Shown here: positions 61,724 through 64,000 of the stretch, piece by piece
How the letters are laid out: each line of letters begins with the position of its first letter
How positions within the stretch are numbered: position 1 is the stretch's first letter
Assembly: GCF_001590605.1 (NCBI RefSeq)
Contig: NZ_CP014504.1
Coordinates: forward strand, 1,798,001 to 1,862,000
DNA length: 64,000 nucleotides
Reading direction: 5' to 3'
DNA from: Pedobacter cryoconitis
Lineage (GTDB): Bacteria > Bacteroidota > Bacteroidia > Sphingobacteriales > Sphingobacteriaceae
Translations under genes and position numbers: made by a program
The notes under the pieces: generated by a model
Databases searched by the model: none
Seen by the model: the letters and a program-made list of their open reading frames with translations, nothing else
Told to the model about the DNA's origin: nothing

Positions 61724-64000
61724 CTATTGTTTTTGAATGCCTTTAAGCAGGTGTTTTTCAAAGAATTTCATTCCTTCCAGAATGATAATCGGGGCTACAT
61801 AGTCAAATTCTTTATGATCTTCATGCTTTCGCTTCTGTGCTTTAATAAAACCGGGTTCTCCTTTAATATAATTTTCAATATTCATGTCCTGGAAGCCCGC
61901 CATAAAATCTGCGGAATTCATTTTTAAACCAAACATGGTAGAAGAAACTTTATAAAATAAATCTGCGAAGTCCATAAATCTTGGACATGGTAATTTCCCT
62001 TCCTGAGGTAGACATATAAAGTGATTTCCTATATGTTCTAACATGTCAGGGGTGATTGAATTAGTAGATTCGAGATATTTGAATTCGCCAGCAGGCGTAA
62101 CTACACAGAAATTATCTTCTCCCAATATCTCAATAGCTTCTTTATTTGTTGGCACCAGAATACTAGTGATATTAGTGGGAATAGCCAAGCCTTTTGAAAC
62201 TTCATATTTAACATCGGAATTGTTTGTTCCACGTTGCGAATTAATATCAATTATCTTTAGCGGATTGGTACTGATTGGTGTAATTGTTTGCCTGGCCACG
62301 GTTTCTCCACCCATACCCCTGATGAACATCTGTGTATAATAATCATCTGCAGCTGCTGGATTTACTGCGGTAAACCAGTCAAAAATCCTTGATCCTTTTC
62401 CTGCAAAAGCAATCTTGATTTTAGGTGGAATAGCCTTGACCGCTGGCGGGGCATCCTCTGATTTAATAATTTCATTTCTTAATTTATAAGCCAGCTGACC
62501 AGCATAAAACATAATTAAACCAGTAACATACAGGTTGATACTCATCATCTCTTTACACTCTGCAGCTATCAGAAGATAAAAAGTTTCAAAATCTGATGCA
62601 TCCAGCCGATCGACTACTTGTTCAAAATAATAAGGAGCAGTATTTTCAGAAAATTTATTAACACCATTATTTAACCCCTGGATAGAAATGTTTTTCCTTT
62701 CGCACATCCTTAACAGGACATTTTTGAAGTTTGGGGAAAATTTAGTTGCTTGTGCAATTCTTTCTGCCGCAAAACGAATAGAGTTTTGCTTAATCATTGC
62801 CTTTCCACCGTCCATCTGGCACAATGCTGTAATATCAGTGGTACTACCACCAATGTCAAAACAAATTACCAGCTCTCCTGGATTAATGGAATAACCCCCA
62901 TTTGGTCTGACTAGATAATTCGCTACAGCACAGGCTTCAGAAAGTGATTCTTCATTGCTCAATTTCCGAAAATCAAATCTTACGGGTTTTGTTTCGGTTG
63001 CTATATTGACTGAATTGACCTTAGCAGAGGAGTCAATTCCCCAACCTCCTGCTGTTGCTGGAGCTTTAGCCTCATTTCCCCAACTACTGGTGCCTGCACT
63101 TGCATTGTCCCATCCTGAACTTAATATAGAAGGCTCAGCCTCTTTACTACCCCAGCCTGAATCAGCATTGCTACCCCACATACTATTGCCTCTAGTCTCA
63201 CCAATATCTGAGAGGTCTGAAGGAGGATATGTTTTTAATTTAACGTGACCAACAATTGGCGAAATCTCTTTAAGCGAATCCCAGATTCCTCTGTATTCAC
63301 TCAACAATTCTTTACCCATTGATGATGGATAGGACCATTTTAAAGTATGAGGCTCATGACCTTCAATGAACAATTGTGCATAAACATGTAATAACAACGA
63401 ACTCAGATAAGCCGTTTTATAACTCTTATCTATTGGCTGAGTAGACCATTTCATATTGTAAACCAACTCTGCTCTGCCTACTCTGTTATAACTTAAGATA
63501 TATCGGTTATCTTCTGCGTTCTCAATAGGCAGATTTTTTTCAAAGCAAGGAAAACCACCTTTAACAGCTTGTGCCATTAATGAATCATTCAGCATATTAC
63601 TATCATTTATAATTCTTCTGGAATCATGAATGGTTAGCACTGACTTGATAGAGTTTGTGAGAATTTCGTCGTTTTGGAAAAAGAATATTTCATCTTCCAG
63701 AGCGTGACGTTTATCATTATTTTTAGCATCAGTCGCCAGCAGTGAAACCCTTTTGTTAGTCAATCTTAAACTTTCACAGACTTCATTTCTCTGGTCAGAG
63801 AAATAAGCAATGGAGGAATTTGTACTCCCAAAGTCAACGCCTAAAAATGCAGGGGATAACGTTTTGGGAGAATTAAGCATATTTACTGGTAACGATTGTG
63901 TATTTCCTGATCCATCATAACGTATAATCCCAAAACCGCAATCTATACCTGCATGTGCAAATTTCACACCCTTGAAAGGCTTATTACTTTCATAAATTTC
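61724..64000 (-). CDS. Hsp70/actin-like ATPase of the ter operon, with GW-rich insertion (5' end outside window)
   Basis: At least 758 residues, open to the right window edge; the GTG at 63967 is internal, since EIYESNKPFKG continues upstream. Phosphate-1 motif LGVDFGSTNSSIAYF and phosphate-2 VICFDIGGSTTDITALC identify the actin/Hsp70 ATPase fold. Between them (63030-63200 region) lies a low-complexity stretch with six W, in the style SMWGSNADSGWGSK and SSGWDNASAGTSSWGNE. C-terminal regions are helical. It heads the operon for a divergent Hsp70-like partner, two TerD, an OmpA tether and TerC. A chaperone or signalling role in envelope stress or phage defence is an inference. Confidence 0.8.
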   Translation of the reverse strand, partial: EIYESNKPFKGVKFAHAGIDCGFGIIRYDGSGNTQSLPVNMLNSPKTLSPAFLGVDFGSTNSSIAYFSDQRNEVCESLRLTNKRVSLLATDAKNNDKRHALEDEIFFFQNDEILTNSIKSVLTIHDSRRIINDSNMLNDSLMAQAVKGGFPCFEKNLPIENAEDNRYILSYNRVGRAELVYNMKWSTQPIDKSYKTAYLSSLLLHVYAQLFIEGHEPHTLKWSYPSSMGKELLSEYRGIWDSLKEISPIVGHVKLKTYPPSDLSDIGETRGNSMWGSNADSGWGSKEAEPSILSSGWDNASAGTSSWGNEAKAPATAGGWGIDSSAKVNSVNIATETKPVRFDFRKLSNEESLSEACAVANYLVRPNGGYSINPGELVICFDIGGSTTDITALCQMDGGKAMIKQNSIRFAAERIAQATKFSPNFKNVLLRMCERKNISIQGLNNGVNKFSENTAPYYFEQVVDRLDASDFETFYLLIAAECKEMMSINLYVTGLIMFYAGQLAYKLRNEIIKSEDAPPAVKAIPPKIKIAFAGKGSRIFDWFTAVNPAAADDYYTQMFIRGMGGETVARQTITPISTNPLKIIDINSQRGTNNSDVKYEVSKGLAIPTNITSILVPTNKEAIEILGEDNFCVVTPAGEFKYLESTNSITPDMLEHIGNHFICLPQEGKLPCPRFMDFADLFYKVSSTMFGLKMNSADFMAGFQDMNIENYIKGEPGFIKAQKRKHEDHKEFDYVAPIIILEGMKFFEKHLLKGIQKQ

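Overview
The window reads as chromosome of a Sphingobacteriaceae-type Bacteroidota, most like Pedobacter. Supporting signs are a SusC/SusD pair in a polysaccharide-utilisation locus (PUL), start codons without good Shine-Dalgarno sequences, TAnnTTTG-type -7 promoter elements, low GC, and families typical of the phylum (MbnP-like, DUF2911, DUF4236, PD-(D/E)XK Rpn-like, LytS/LytTR). I saw no rRNA, tRNA, CRISPR array, insertion sequence or prophage. Both window edges cut a gene.

Layout. 1-2.8 kb: minus-strand TolC/RND-adaptor efflux operon with an AraC-regulator remnant beside its promoter. 2.9-8.7 kb: TreZ and a TreY-MalQ fusion for trehalose synthesis from alpha-glucans. 8.9-12.1 kb: plus-strand operon of a two-haem protein, a lipoprotein and a LytS/LytTR pair. 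12.3-19 kb: housekeeping and stress genes (epoxide hydrolase, SDR, DUF1810, PAS histidine kinase) and a GH130 phosphorylase. 19.2-26.9 kb: a large unassigned protein divergent from GH130, DUF4236, an M1 peptidase, and a quinone oxidoreductase with a Crp-like regulator. 26.9-30.4 kb: a copper/haem group (DUF2911, diheme peroxidase, shortened MbnP, AraC regulator, CxGKC protein). 30.5-49.7 kb: pectin/galacturonate locus (esterase, PL1, SusD, SusC, GapN-like ALDH, UxaC, GH105, GH28, LacI regulator, UxaA, CE8). 49.8-57.4 kb: DHA2 transporter, SDR, MsrA, a probably frameshifted secreted protein, a second PAS kinase and a truncated DyP peroxidase. 57.5-64 kb: a six-gene minus-strand ter-type operon (Hsp70-like ATPase, divergent Hsp70-like protein with proline-rich tail, two TerD, OmpA tether, TerC).

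The pectin locus is mechanistically coherent. PL1, GH28, GH105 and CE8 demethylate and cut pectin, SusC/D import fragments, and UxaC and UxaA carry galacturonate towards KDG. UxaB, KdgK and KdgA are not in the window. A LacI-type operator recurs upstream of SusC, GH28 (shared with the lacI gene), CE8 and PL1. In each case a TAG-containing -7-like element begins exactly 42 nt further towards the gene, which defines a regulon from sequence alone.

The most novel-looking system is the ter-type operon at the right edge. It has a GW-rich insertion in an Hsp70-like ATPase, a degenerate Hsp70-like partner with two PPLPPKK motifs, and an F-[DN]-L-[NS]-K N-terminal motif shared by TerD and the OmpA tether. 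Several genes look freshly damaged by deletion or frameshift: an AraC regulator, MbnP, GrpB, DyP, and the pair at 52.9-54.4 kb.
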